A stretch of DNA of 64,000 nucleotides, taken from assembly GCA_037176905.1 (NCBI GenBank), contig JBBBWG010014112.1, forward strand, positions 20,051 to 84,050, given 5' to 3'. Positions 13,209-27,300 of the stretch are shown in pieces. Every line of letters begins with the position of its first letter. The first letter of the stretch is position 1. Under the pieces are notes generated by a model. It was not told the origin of the DNA and ran no database searches. It saw nothing but the letters and a program-made list of their open reading frames with translations. The position numbers and the translations under genes were made by a program. The stretch comes from Azolla pinnata. Lineage: Eukaryota > Streptophyta > Polypodiopsida > Salviniales > Salviniaceae.

Positions 13209-16200
13209 ATTTCAATGCGTTTACACTCACGATAAATTTAAAGCAGTTTTGCGGTAAGGGTCGTGTCTAAAGTCGCAGTATAAAACGCGGTAAACTGATT
13301 ATGTCCTTTGATGCGATGATAGACGCGACTTCAGCACACAAAAAAAAGTAGAACAAATTTCACAATAGACGACACGTCAAACAAGCCAATACCTTGTATT
13401 GTCTAGAGTGATGTAAAAGCTTGTTGCACCTTCATACATTAGTGAAAATTATAGAAATTAGAAGAACAATCAAGGCTAGAAGATAAGAGAAGAAAAAAAA
13501 ATGTTAAAACTAAAACAAAAAGGGACACTTTGACATATAGAGCGTAGTCCAAGAATGAATAGTTAGATTAACAAATAACGAGGAATCTTACAATTTTGAA
13601 ATTGCAAGAGAAGACAATTACAAATCATGGAGTTTAGAAAAAACTAAGAAAGACTCAATAAAGTAAGTGAGCAAAGAGTAAACAACAAAACTAAGTGTTA
13701 TTGATGATATAGGCTCTCCTCACTCTCATCAAATCCAATAAGAGAGAAGATAGAGAGCAGAGAGTAGACATCAAAACAAAGTGAAATAGCAACTATGGAA
13801 AAACTCTCTTTGTAGAGCACGAAACATAATAACAAAGAGATCGTCGAAAGAGAAAGCAGAGGGTAGATAGAACAGAGAGAGCAGAAGAGAGAAAATCAAG
13901 CAAGTAAGAGAGAGAGAGAAAAGAGAGTAGAGTGTTCATTAAAGTCTATTCTTACCTGGCTACTTGTCACGCTTAAAAGTTAAAAATTTACTTTTTAGTA
14001 TTAAAGCTATGGAAAACGAACCAGATTTAAACAAAGCCACAAACTTGTCAGTGAATAAAGTTATTCCTTAGGTGTATTAAAGACAAACCATCATCCTAAA
14101 TTTTGCAATCTAGGCCCATTAACTAGACCTAACATCTAGTAACTATTCTTTTTTCATAAAGCTCATTTTTTGTCACAGCAACAACAACTCGTTGTGCGGT
14201 TGTGCGGCTATTCTTCTAAAGCTCCTCACTTAGTGATTCTTCTAAAGCTCCTCTCTACACTAAGTGTGGTTGTGTGGTTGTAGGGTTATGTGGTTGTGCG
14301 ACTGCATACCATTAAGCTTTTCTCCCAACAAAGAAGATAGTGAAAGGTCCAACATGGAATAAAGAAGAATAGGATGCTTTCTTGCAACTCTCCCTCAAAA
14401 ACAAAAACAACAGATCAACAATATGCACGGTTTTGAGAAAAATGCTAAACACCTTAAGAAGTGGGACATGGTAACATGTTGAATCAGACACCTCCATGGG
14501 CACGCTTTTTCATAGCGATTAGTATCTTACTTAAGATTATAAGATAAACATAAATGAATATAATATGTTTCATTAGCCTTCCCTTAGATACATTGCAATT
14601 TTGTGAAACAATGCCAAATATATAGAGAGAATGTAACATGAGAAAAATACAATTGGTTATAGTCCTACCTTGGAAACAATGGTTTGTTAATCTACATCAA
14701 TGGTTGGTTAATTTACATCCTTCAACAATGGACTATGCATGGAAATTTTGGGCATACAAGTGTCCTTTAAAGAGACTTACTTGGGACCTTGGTGAGAGTA
14801 TGTGAGTTGCTCCTTTCTCAAAAGATGGAAAGAAATTGTAATTCTTTAATCATACGGTAAAACTTGGAAGATGCATTTGCAAGCTAACCAAATGAAATTG
14901 GACCCCAACTACATTTAAGAGCTAGGAACAAGAGAAGAAATCGAAGCCTTTTGTTGTGGCATTCGGGAGCCAACTATTGAAGAACAAACACACCAAGAGG
15001 ACTAACGTAATCCAATGGCAACTAATACATAGTGTGTTACTACTTTGGGAGAGGCTAAGCAAAGCAAGATTATCTTCTACCTATCCTTTCACTTTTTGTA
15101 GATAAACTATCGAATTCCAGAGACATGCCCTATCGGATTGTCCTACGGCACATCATATATGGGGGAGAATTCTTAAAGTGGGGATCAGTAGTTTGAGCAA
15201 TAATTGAAGTTAGTCTAACAGGATACGAGTTGTACCAAGGACCTTGGAACTATGAGGGCCTTAACATGCAATTAGGGTGCAAAATGCGGGCATACGAATG
15301 CTATACAACTTCTACAAAGAGTTCACTTTAGCATGTTATCAGAGGTGGAAATGGCCACCTAGGTGCTATATAATTCCATCTAGGTATACCATTATTCATA
15401 ATATAAAAACCATTATCTTTCTATTTAGCATAAAATACTAGATATTGTTTGACAACTATACCTGAAGAACCGTGAATTTCATCATGCTAGCATCTCAAAA
15501 TGAAATTCCTGTACCCAAATATCCACTATGTAGATGGCATCACGTCCTGCTTCATTGGATCTTTTGAACCCCCCATCAACTGAGATGTATAGACAAACCA
15601 AAAAGTTATATTATCACGATCCCTTTTTGACAAAGCATATTAAGGTAAGTCATGACATAATATTTTATGAGTTGAGTTGGGTAGTTGGTACTCAAAATTA
15701 AATACAGAGTGTCAAAAGCAATCTTATTTATATACATGTGGATAACATACATAGCCTAATCTTGCACCGAAAACAAATTTGAGAATGATAGGTATCAGTA
15801 GGTTTGATCAATCTTGCTATGTATATACTTCTATAGTATTAATGGTGTAACTAGTGGTAACAAGTTAGAAAAAAAAAAAACCTTCAAATAGATGTATATG
15901 CAAGATTTTGGAGAGCTAAACAATTTTCCAGCTGTTGAAATAATCTGGATTCAAAACCATGAATGAGCTGCAAAAACCATATCATATGGGAAAAAAATCC
16001 ACATTGCTTTGGCATAACCAACAGATAGCCCATCTCAAATCAAATGAATCACAATATACAGTGAGTTCGCTAAAGAAAGCTGTAAGAGAGACATTTCAGC
16101 AATATGCATCTTCAGTAGTGCAGCTAAATGTGACTAGTCGAACACTGCTACCAGGCTCACAGAAATGGTTGTATCATTTGGATAGGGGTCAGATTAAGAC

Positions 16201-17263
16201 TAGGATTAGGACTAGAATTAGGATTAGGGCGATGCATAATGGAGTACAGATGGGTGTGCTAGGAAGACTTCACAAGGTTCATCTAGAAAATAAGCTTTTG
16301 ATTACAAAGCTAACAAAGCCACACGAGAAACAAATTGAATAAGAAACATGTTGGGAGATCCTGAATCTTGAGAGGAGAAAATTGTAAGGAATTAGATTAA
16401 AAAGTTGAAACATTAGGGATAACATTAGGAATTAGATTAACACATGAGGGAAGAGAGTCAAAAATCAAAAACTCGTACAAAATAGCTAACGAGCCAGACA
16501 TCTAAGGAGCTAATAAAGGTTACAAACAACTAACAAGTTAAAAGCTCTCGCTGATTTAGGAGCAGATGATTGAACAGTATTTGAACAGTGGCCATTGTTA
16601 TAGGGTTTCAATACAGTTCAGAGTTTCACACAACAATGAATAATAATTTCATCTTGACTGGCCCTTAAATCTCATATGTATGTATACACAGATTATACGC
16701 ATGCATACAGGCCCACAATGTATATTATCCCTAACATCTCAGATGTGGTGTACCAACAAAACAAAAAAAAAGCTTTTGAACAAAGAATTGCATTGAAAAA
16801 TCGATACATCGCTCACAGAGAGCTATCATCTCGCAAACATAACAGCAAAAAGAAAAAAAATGGAAGAAAAATCCCACACTTCAGTTTCGATGTTATGAAT
16901 GGCAGATGCTAGCCCACTCATTTTGTTTACAAATTATGCTGTACATATATAGAGGGTGACATGCTTAATTAAATTATCAAAGAATCTTGATAAACTTGGA
17001 ATCGAAAAAAGAAGGGGCTTTATAATATATCTATTTATTTATGGTTATAGTTATAGTTATTTATTTCTATTTCTATTTATATTATATAGATACATAGATA
17101 AATAGATAGATCTTGTGATTCTTTTGAACTTTTTTTCTTTTCAAGTATAAGGATTTTTAGCCCAAGTTCAGGTTGATGATGATGATGATGAGATTAGCAG
17201 ATCGATCATATCTGCTCCAGCCAATTGGGCCCTTTGAGAAAACAAAAAGAGCATCCCTGAGGA

Positions 17264-20200
17264 TCATTCTTCGTCTTGCTTGTCTTCTGAGACCTCAGAA
17301 CTGTTGTGGATAATCTAGAGTGATGCAAAAATATAGACCAAAAAAAAGAACAGAGTCAGAAGAAGAGGACCAGAAACACACGTCGAACTGTGATTCTGAC
17401 AAACCTCCCAATTTATGAGACCTGTTTATTTATTTTACCAATTCACGCTATCCAAAATGGTTTTCAACAAGCAAGATTTTTTGACATCTCAGAAATATCA
17501 ATTAGTCAAAAAGGATGTGGTAAATCAAAAGTCAAAAAGGAGCTCAAAAGATCCTACAATTAGTCAAAAAAAGGCTTAGTCTAAAGGTCAATGCCTACAT
17601 ACAACTTCAAACGCCCAAACGACACTAAACAAAATGTCAAAGAGAGCTCAAGAATCCGTACATACATTAGTCAACCGGTTGTTCTAACGATGCTTTCTCT
17701 CTAGAGAAGCCAAAAGACATTAAGCAAAAATGTCAAAAAGATAGTCAAGAGACCTACATCAATATTCTACGACTTCCTGGGGATGCTCTCTTTCTAGATA
17801 GGTCCAAGTTTCAAAACAGAACTTATAAAGATCAAGACTTCCACAGCGAACTCGAGACTTTCGTACATGCATTAAAAAGATTGAGGCGGCATTGCAAGTC
17901 TTAATCGCAGGTAGAGACTTTGCATAGTCAAACGGCGTTGGGCTTCTTTACAAAAAACAGTCAAGGCGCTAATCTTCTGCCTAGCAGAATAGGATCCAAG
18001 ACTTCTAGAATGTTCATTCTACGAAAAAAATCCAGTGCAAGGTCTAAAAGCTGAAGGAGAAACACCAAGGTCAAGAATGGATATGCTTTTGTCTAGATAC
18101 GTCAAGATCAGTCATATAGATCTACAAAACTCGAGAAAACATTACCCAAAACCAGTTAGGAAAGTCAATAGAATGGAGGTCGGAACATTCCATTTAAAAG
18201 TCAAACCAACTGAAGAAAGATACGTAATTTGATATTTTTGGAAAATTCACTTTTTCACCTTTCTCAGAAGAGTCTCAGTTTGCACTTCCATGACTCGGAT
18301 ATCCTCCTCCGTAAGGTCGAGCCATTCATCTATCCACAAAAAACATCGCTTGTGGCTTTCCAAGAAAAGTGCCTTCTCTGCCTGGCCAAAAAAAGAAAAA
18401 TAAATAAATAAATAATCTCTCACATTTCTAAAATGCCTTAGTGAGAATGATTGCCAGAGTCACAACCATATCTAATACTAGTATATCTCGATGCTTAATG
18501 CGAAAAGCATTCGTCAAAATTATCAGCTATTTAGTACATGATAAAGAAATAACAGCAAAAAAGGATTACTAAATTATCCGATAGAAGGCATTGATATACA
18601 TTTGCCAAAATTATAACTTGAAACTATCAAATTTCTATGATGGAAAGAAATAAATAGCCAAATAACATATCAAATTTTTCCACACAATACGGGATCAGCT
18701 TTATGTTACCGCAAGCAAAGCTTGTTCCATCCGGTAACCAAAACCCCAGCCCCAGTATGGTGCATCGACAGTAACAAGCTTGTAAGCAGTCATTATTGGC
18801 GAAAATGTCTCCTACAAACCACAGAGAAATCCTTCCTTTTCTTTAGATGGAACATTTCGCAGACATATATACATACATACATATTGATCTTAAAGAAAGG
18901 AGAAACACCTAACGACCAAAATGCAAAGAGCTCACTCTAACACCAGGGTAAAACAAAATTCAAGAGGAATGATGGGATGTACACCTGCCAATCTGGCAAT
19001 AAAGGTCCCCGATCTGTCTTTGCTGACCGAAACGAAGATAAGTCTGTCAATGATCCCCCAGCTATCATGTAGCTCCAGTAGTCACTCGCCGTTGAAGCTA
19101 TGTCGAGCTTCTCCACTTTGCGTAAAGCAAGTAACTCTTCATCCAAATTGTGCACCTAATTTTAAAGCAAAGTTTCAGATAGGTATATAAAGCTTTAATG
19201 CCTTTGCAAAGACAAGGTGCCCAGAAACACATCTTTTGTGATCTTCTAGGAATCAGAAAGTCTTGATGATAATAATCCATCGATTCTCTCAGTTATCATG
19301 TCTATATTGTATAATACTTGGACACAATATACATTCAATGTGTATGCTACGTTTTACGTATTCTACCTCATTGTTCAAAACACTTAGAACATGTATTATA
19401 TGGAAAATAAGAATGAGTGGAATACGTCAAATAGTTCTAGTACTTATCTTGATTCTAGCATGTAGTTTTACTGACTGCACATGCCGTTACCTACTTGCTT
19501 TTTACAAGGTTCACATAAAAATCTTTGCTCCAAATGAATTGTCCTAAAAGCATTGCTTGATGAATAAATCGCTTCAGTTTAGAAGAAAGTTTTCAAGCCA
19601 AAGCTTTTTGAACCATATAAAGAGAAGAAAAAATAAAGTACTTCGTAAATACGTAGAATACATTAGATCCATTAAATAGACAGAGCATATTACATACATT
19701 AGTCATTAACTGCATGGAATACATGGAACGCTTTTGAAATCATAATGCTAAATCGTACTTTTCAATATTGCAAAGCGTATTTAATAAATAAAACACATGT
19801 TCTTTTAACAATTATGAGTTATGCACCTAGTAATGGCAAAATCCATCAGGTACTGGATCCACAACTTCAAAGGCAACTGGAAACACTTTTCACACCATGT
19901 AAGGAAATTATGATATTCAAGACACTGTTCTGAATGAACTGAGATTGTATTATCTTCGCCTTTCTTTCTCTAATTTAAGATGAGTCAACTGTAATTTTAG
20001 TGTAAGATACTCACATTTGGTGATGTCCCATTATCTGCTATATGCATGGTTTCTATCGTGAGCTTGAATCTACTAAAATATGTGCACTGGAAAATCGCAA
20101 CATTTTCAGTCTGAATATTAGAATTATTTTTAGAAATCACAGTAAAAAGATGTTTTTCGAAAATACCTTAATCACTGGAGAGTCCATGACAAGAAACATG

Positions 20201-22135
20201 TGGAGTGATGCAGCAAAGAACAAAAAAACATAATTAGGATTCCAGAAACCTCTTTCTCTCATCAATCCAATCCAAACCCCACACACGTTCCTCCTTTAGA
20301 TTGTCAGAATTCATCAGCCACTATTCATCTCCACTTGTACATGGGTGAAGCCTTAAGAGTGGGAATACTAACTCAGATAATTAGTTATTTTGAATGTTGC
20401 AGCCAATACACATCCCAAAGGCTACAAGTTTATTTTATAATTAAATATCTAGAAATGTTGCCTTATATTTAGCTAGTAGTTGCCCATATGTTTATTTAAT
20501 TTGATCTCTTATGGTATAATTCACAGAGATTTTTCCAAAGTTCATTAGTAATATCCTAGATACGCAATCAGGGCTCTCATTCTCATGGTTTCACCCATAT
20601 ACCTGAAAAAGCCAAAACACGGAAGAGTTTGGAAGAAGGAATACCTGTTTTGCATCTGGGATAGGCATTCCATGCCTCTTCCTCCATTTGCAAACTATTT
20701 GCTGGAGCTATGGCTGTTATCCACGATGGCAATTTGCTATGATTCACAGATATAATGGGGGAAAAAATAAAACGGCTACATAAATCAATAAGGAAATACT
20801 TTTCCACATAAGAAGGGCAGGAAAATATTGTGGCTACTCCACAAAATGTACGCCGATTTAGGGTTTAGGGTTCAGGGTTAGGATCAGAAAGAATGAATCA
20901 ACCAATCATACATACCTTTCTAGCCGATAAAGTTTCCTAGTATAGAGGCCCTCTCCCAGTTGATCATCCTTGAAAGGTTCACTGACTATCACTTCGACTC
21001 CCTCACCACCAGATGTGTTCTCTCGTTGCATCTTCATCACCATGTACCTTTGTGCCAATTTGTACTGCTCCATGAATCATTCACAGCATATTCATGATTA
21101 GAATAGAAAATTAACCAAAAAGAAAACAATACGTCCATGAACTCTCATATCTTATAACAAGATGTTGCAACATGTCTTCCCGTAGTATATACGTTGTGGA
21201 CATTCACTTGTGAAAGGTCACATAATCAAACCACTGAAAAGCTATCTTCTAGGTACTGATTCACTCCAGGATTGATATGTGGACGATGCTTTTCATCGAA
21301 AGAAACACTTATGAGACAGAATTTGATTCAAGGCTTCATCCCCTGTTTATAGATGAGCCTCTCAATGTATCACTTCCTGTCTCAAGCTCAGTTACACATT
21401 GACATGCATGTCTACTTATATCTCTCTATATATGTACACAAAGACACAAAAACACAAATTTAGTATCTCCATCAATATCTTGCAAGTCAACACCAAACAC
21501 ATGCCTGCAAACATACATAAGCACACATACATACCCCAAATATATGCATTTAGACATTAGCACAAATACCTACCCCAAATACATGCATAAACATATTTGC
21601 CTCATTCTCTATGTACACATAGACATGCATTTATCTATCACCCTTTATGCATACATACATATTTACATGCATAAATATAGAAAAATATGTGCATAACATA
21701 GGGATATGAAAATATGTATGCATATGTGATAATTATCTATTGAATCGAAGAGTTACAAGTTCATTTTCACACAGATACACAATCATATCCTTCAGCCCAG
21801 CATAAAACCAGTTATGCTAGCTATAGATCACTGAGATGACAGACATACAAACTGGCAAATTGGATCCCCGCAGAATTAAGAAAAAGGAGATATTGTACGA
21901 TCCAGGATTTAAGAGTTTACCTCTGATAATGACAAGGGCATAACCACTCGACTGGCCGAATCGAAAAATGGGTGAATTAAGGAGTTTATGACAAAAAGTA
22001 GAATGTCTTGCTCAAAGACAACGAAAAAACAGACAACAAAACAAATGTATGAATGTATAGATTAGTACATATATACGTACAGGTACAGATAAAAAAGAAA
22101 GCAGAGAAAGGATACAATTCTGTGATCTGGACCAT
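17264..22135 (-). CDS. Class I phosphatidylinositol transfer protein (START-like PITP domain), complete
   Basis: Soluble lipid-transfer protein predicted to exchange phosphatidylinositol and phosphatidylcholine between membranes. Ten exons join in phase: 22116-22135, 21921-21951, 20916-21064, 20645-20736, 20167-20174, 20015-20086, 18985-19155, 18710-18811, 18251-18381, 17264-17300. They total 813 bases (270 residues), matching the usual length of about 270 of single-domain PITPs. The N-terminus is MVQITEFRVVMPLSLSEYKL, then GGEGVEV, LYTRKLYRLESKLP (the T-x-K pair matches Thr59/Lys61 of mammalian PITP), EEAWNAYPRCKT, TIETMHIADNGTSPNVH (Asn matches Asn90), TDRGPLLPDWQ, AYKLVTVDAPYWGWG and FLWIDEWLDLTEEDIR. 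The acidic tail ends KQDEE. The fifth exon is only 8 bases. The intron between the ninth and tenth exons needs a GTGAAT donor to keep phase. No membrane segment is seen. Confidence 0.93.
20858..20884. repeat. Short telomere-like stretch in a PITP intron
   Basis: Four degenerate TTTAGGG units in the intron between the third and fourth PITP exons. It is one of several telomere-like stretches in the window. Confidence 0.7.
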
Positions 22136-24329
22136 AGTGGTCTGACAATGGATCCGAAAAAGCCCAGTTAATGTCCTTGAGCTTCAGTGTCGAGAATCAT
22201 CAAGAGAAGCAAAAAAAACAAAAAACAAAACCTGACAATGATACAACCTATATGTAGAGACAGAGAGATCGGTCTGTGCAGCATGTAGAAGATTTAGTCC
22301 TCTTCTTGTATACGGGTGGGCATTGGAGCTTCTTGTGTTTGGGCTTACTCCGTGAACACCGTTTTTGGGTTCTCGTCGGATTCACTCTTCATCTCCGTCT
22401 TCTGCGACATATCTCTGTTTTTGGGGGGTCTTCTTCTTCTTCTTTCTTCTTTCTTCTTCTTCTTCTTCTTTCTTCTTCTTCTTCTTTTCTTCTCGATTGA
22501 CCTTTTGCTTTTGGACATGACAACGTGAGAAGCCTCATATCTAGCATCTCATTAAACACTTGCCAACTCATTCATTTGTGGCCTAAAAATCAATCAATCA
22601 AGAAACATCAAACCCTAATCAACACAAGTTAAAAGCACAAACCCAGTAACGGAGGAATCGAAACAGAGCAACTCGAGGAACCGACAGCAGATTGGCCCAT
22701 CCCTTCACATCAGTACGCTCGGATCGATCATGTAATACATCCATCATTCAGGTATATGCTTGTTCTTTTATCGCTTCTTTGATGGGAAGATCAATAATCC
22801 AATGTAACACCCAAGATTCGCTCTCATGGTCCTCAATTCATCCAGAATGCTAAAACTCAATTCGATCTCTCTTATTATAGATATATCTCGGTCCTCACAA
22901 GTCATACACGCCTTTTGAAAAGTACAATAGCATCTTTGTTATGTGCTTGCCCTCGCGATCCCATCCCAATCGTACACACAATACATTCGAGGCTATACTG
23001 TTTATTTTCAGCAAGTATGTGATTCTAATCGCTTGTCGTGTCTCAACATCATCAAGCTGGCTATTTTTTTCTGTTTGGGTTTCACTTGGCATAGAGAGGA
23101 TCATCAACAAATTACCCTTCGCTTTCCGCACAAGCAAAAGAGCCTTGCTCTGATTCCCAGCAACTACTGCTCTAATAAGTATTGATAAAAAAAACTCGTC
23201 GATGCAAGTAAAATGCCCATTCTTTAGGCATGACTCATGCTTGGAAGTAGACAAAAATAAGGGCACAACATTTATAACGCGCGTGATCTCGATGAGGAAT
23301 CACGAGGCACAAACACAACATCAAGCAATAAAGATAGTATAGCCACAGTGAATGCATCGATGAACCCACAAAGCTTAGCAACCTCCATCATGGTGTGCAT
23401 GTTATGCTTCCTACCAGATCTAAAAAGTTACTAAAGATTTGGAGATACGTGAATACAAAAATAATACGCCGTGATTAATCAATCGATACAAGGCAGAAGC
23501 CCATTAACAAGAGGACTAAAGTTCCAAATTAATGTGGATTATGTCAGGCAGAATTGAGTAGTATTAACAGCCTATAGTTTATACACTTTTACAGCTACAA
23601 GTTTTCACCTATAGTTACCACTTTCAGGAACCAGCCCAAATATAACCACTGCATATCTTTGCTAAAACCAATGTTTTGGGCAACACAAAAAGCTAAGGTT
23701 TTCTTACTATGCTGCTATTAATCGATGTCCAGAGCTCTATGGCACCAAACGACGGCATCACTTTGCAGATTCTGCCAAGCAGGATGCCCTTTACTGTGTT
23801 TAGCCAGCATAGACTCCGTTCTCTTGACACCACTAACACCAGTGGAAGATCCCCAAACCATGGACATGGACATGCTTCTTGGGTCATTGGACTGTAGAAT
23901 TCTTTCAGCACAAAAGAAAATGTGAGACATGTGAGCCACAACGTGACATCAATATCACATCTGATGATTCATCCCAATACAAGGGGGATAGTAAGACCAT
24001 GGCAGTGTAGGTGAAGATCGGGACTCCACACAAAGAATCCATAATTTATAATTTAACATGAAGATATATTTACCTGCCTTTTCAATTTTATATTTCTCGT
24101 CTTTTTGAGGCTGTATAGGGCTACCCATGCAGCTGAAATGAGCAATCACCAGAAAACCTTGAAAACCCAAGATGATGTTTCTTAAACTTCCGTGATGAAG
24201 GCCCAGCTGCACTATGAACATCATACCATATCAGCACAACAGATTGATTCTACATCATGTTATGGGTGCTCCATAATTTGTGGACCATTGACTATTATCG
24301 TAATTGAAAATGAAACCCCCTATGTCAAA
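22136..24329. other. Intergenic region between PITP and Nup160
   Basis: It contains the PITP upstream region, including a (CTT)n tract at about 22432-22495 (GAA-rich on the gene strand). The frame at 22895-23266 minus, and overlapping frames on both strands at 23.7-23.9 kb, match no family I recognise. Nup160 3' UTR is expected just below 24330. No confident gene seen. Confidence 0.55.
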
Positions 24330-27300
24330 CTAGTGTTGCACCAATGATTTCACGTCAACTGAGTCTGTCTCGACCTGCAGAAAAGTGTCAAAAGTAACAT
24401 ATTAGAAAGGTACAATGTTCAACCCCAAATATTATTTACGTGTAGTACCTGATTGAAATGTCTTTGCAAAGTATTATCAAGCAACTTGTGGAGGTTTACA
24501 AACTGATCATTTGTCTTTACTTCTAGAAGTGCTGCTTTCAGACGATCAACTAAGGTATATGGAAACCATACACTGCACATTCTCTTCCGCTTCACAACAT
24601 GAGAGGGAGGCTGCAAAGCACAATGCATTCTCTCAATGTATCAACTATGCATTCACATTCAACGTCTTAGAAAATATCATCCTATCTTACCAAATTAGTC
24701 CATGCTTTGACAAACTCCACGAACAAAATAGCAGCCTCCGAAATTCGGCCATAGTCTAGATATATACGCAGAAGGGCCCCAGGATCTGCACTAGACAAAC
24801 TCATTCCTTCACCTGCAGCTTGTCTTCCGCCCTATAGACAAACCGCACATCAAATAAGAGATTAGAGCAAATGCAGAAATATTCCAAAATGAGCAAGCGC
24901 GTTATATGACAAAGAAACATTCCATTTTAACAAAATCGAAGTAAAAAAAACTGCATATACCCCAGAACTAAAATAAAATCAAATTAATACAGGCTACAGC
25001 AGACATCAACTGCAGAGATCTAATATACCTTCAACATATCAACAAGCCAAACTGGTAGTTCAATTAATCTGTCAATGTTTAGCATTGTCTCAGCCACAAT
25101 GACTGGAAGACGAGAGTGCAGTTTTGCATATTTAATCTGTTCCAAAAGAAAAATGAACAGCAATAACAAGACATTAAATCATAATATCAAAATTAACTGT
25201 GTTAATTCCTTTTTAGCACATCTTGGTCAAACACTAACTAACATACCAAATGCAATTTATCCAGTTCGAATATTTTCCAACTCAACTCATATCACTCTAT
25301 AAATAAATTTCACAACAATGATCACTAGACATAACTTACAAGGTAGCCTTGCAAGGCATTAGGCACATTACTACCCACAGCCTCTTTTACAGTAAATTCA
25401 GCAGAACTATCCACGTTATCAGTTGCACATTTGGTCTCCGGTGGTGGTAGCAGCAGCAGCTTTCTATCAATTTCTCTGGTTCCTCTGTAAGGCATCCATC
25501 AGAACACGGTTAAAACGCGCCTTAATAATGTCTTCATGCAAAAGATGTTTCAAATATATTAAATAGCACTGTTCTCTAGTCAAACAGTTCACAAAAAACA
25601 AATAACAGGAACGATCATTAAGACATTCCAATATTTTCAAATATCATTGTACTAGAATCTTTCATTAAAGCAATGTGTCTTTTATTGTTTGAACACCACT
25701 TTGAGCAGAATATTGGCTACAGAAAACAAAACATTCATAATGATAACAAAAGAATGCTAGGAGTTACCTATTATCTTGTTGGCATAAGCACCATCTTTCT
25801 GCCATAATCCGAAATATCCTCTCCAGTTCACTAAAATAAGTTCAAGCACATCATTTAAAACCATTACTTGAACAAACATTCAGAACTATTTGAACGAAAA
25901 CCAACCATTTAAATGCTGAATTTTTCCAAAAATGTAAAAGCACAGTAAATGCCATCTCATAAAGATCAGATTGCACAAGCATGGTCAAGACACTAGATGG
26001 TGATACTTCCCCCCCTAAAAGATGAACAAAAAAAAATAAGCTCAAATAGAATAAACATGCAAGAACTAGTTAACATCAATAAGTATCCAAATACCCAGCA
26101 GGACACCATTCTCCACAAGCAGCAACTGTGCTGACGTGAGGGTATACTCCTTCTGTAGCTCTTCAAGATCCACACTCCTTTGAACCGTATGAGCAGCTGA
26201 AAAGATGATCATTTGATTATGCTCATTCGCAGTAAAGAAAGGAGACCACTATGACAATCCCCCCTAATTGTTTAGTCTATCCCCTCCACCTAATTTTTCA
26301 CTTTACTACTGTTTATGACCTAGATCTTCATTCCCCCTTTTCTTAGGGGGGATAGACTGAGCAATTTGGGGGAGTTGGCGTCCCAGTCTCCTAAAGAAAA
26401 TGTACTTAAAAAGGTTCGACTGGTGTGTACCCTCGTTGTTGGCATATATACGAATACGTTTTGAAGGTCTGCAACTTAAGCTGCCACAAATATCTGACTC
26501 TAAATCAAGCCATGCGGATGTTGGATCCACCAAGTGAAGAGCATTAATTGCTGCAGCAAGGCTGTTCAGTTGTTCCTGGAGAGAGAATGCACTGGACAAC
26601 CGAGTTTCTACTAGACCTGTTTCCTTCACCCGAACTGAGTAAAGGTACATATATAGAGCAGCACGTCGCCAGTTATTCCGTTGCATATGGAATGCGTAGA
26701 GAAGCTTAAACGGATTAGGGTTTGTCGTTACATCAGAGTAGGTAGCCTGTCATTGTTTTATTTAATTAACCACTTCAAAATGATGGCCTTCATGATTGGG
26801 ATTAAATAAACAGAGATAGATTCACATAACACATACAGAAAATCATCCAGAGATTGATGAAAGCCTATCACACCTTCAGCACAAGTTCTTGTTCTACCCG
26901 TTCTAACATCCCAGCATATGGTACCTCAGACCCACATAAGACCTGTGACGTTATAAAAATATAAGTTTTTTTACATGTCATAAATTTATTGCCATAAATC
27001 ATGCTACTGGTATTATTACCTCAAACGCCTTCTGTTCACATAAAACAATGAGGAACCTTCGCAAACAGATGTATTTGCTCTCTTGATCTGGATTAGAGAT
27101 TATTGCACAATATGACTCTATGAAGTTCTTCTGTTCTAGGGAGAACTTGAAGATGTTAGACCACAAGCGACCTTTAATGGTATGTATGGCACATGATGCT
27201 TCCCGACTGTCCAGAAAGAAGTTTCCTTCTATTTTATCTACTTCCTGAAGAGCAGCATAAGCAAATTGGCAAACACCTCCACTCACACTGTTTTGTTCAA

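Larger units (their letters stand above)
7661..17263. other. AT-rich intergenic region without a recognisable gene
   Basis: No open frame here resembles a known family, and none can be chained into a plausible multi-exon gene. The longest frames (9653-9952 plus, 15959-16342 plus) show no domain; the second includes a degenerate telomere-like GATTAGG run near 16190-16230. Local features are CTT/ATC/AAC microsatellites (7990-8090, 8448-8470), a 24-bp tandem repeat at 13.1 kb and possible tRNA-like remnants at 12.2 and 12.4 kb. It looks like old, decayed transposon-derived DNA. Confidence 0.6.

Noticed and set aside
15959-16342. 127-codon frame
   Set aside because: Contains a degenerate telomere-like run and shows no recognisable domain; probably chance.
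23693-23941. Overlapping open frames on both strands near 23.7-23.9 kb
   Set aside because: Considered as a final Nup160 exon or separate gene, but Nup160 ends convincingly at 24330 and no frame here matches a family.
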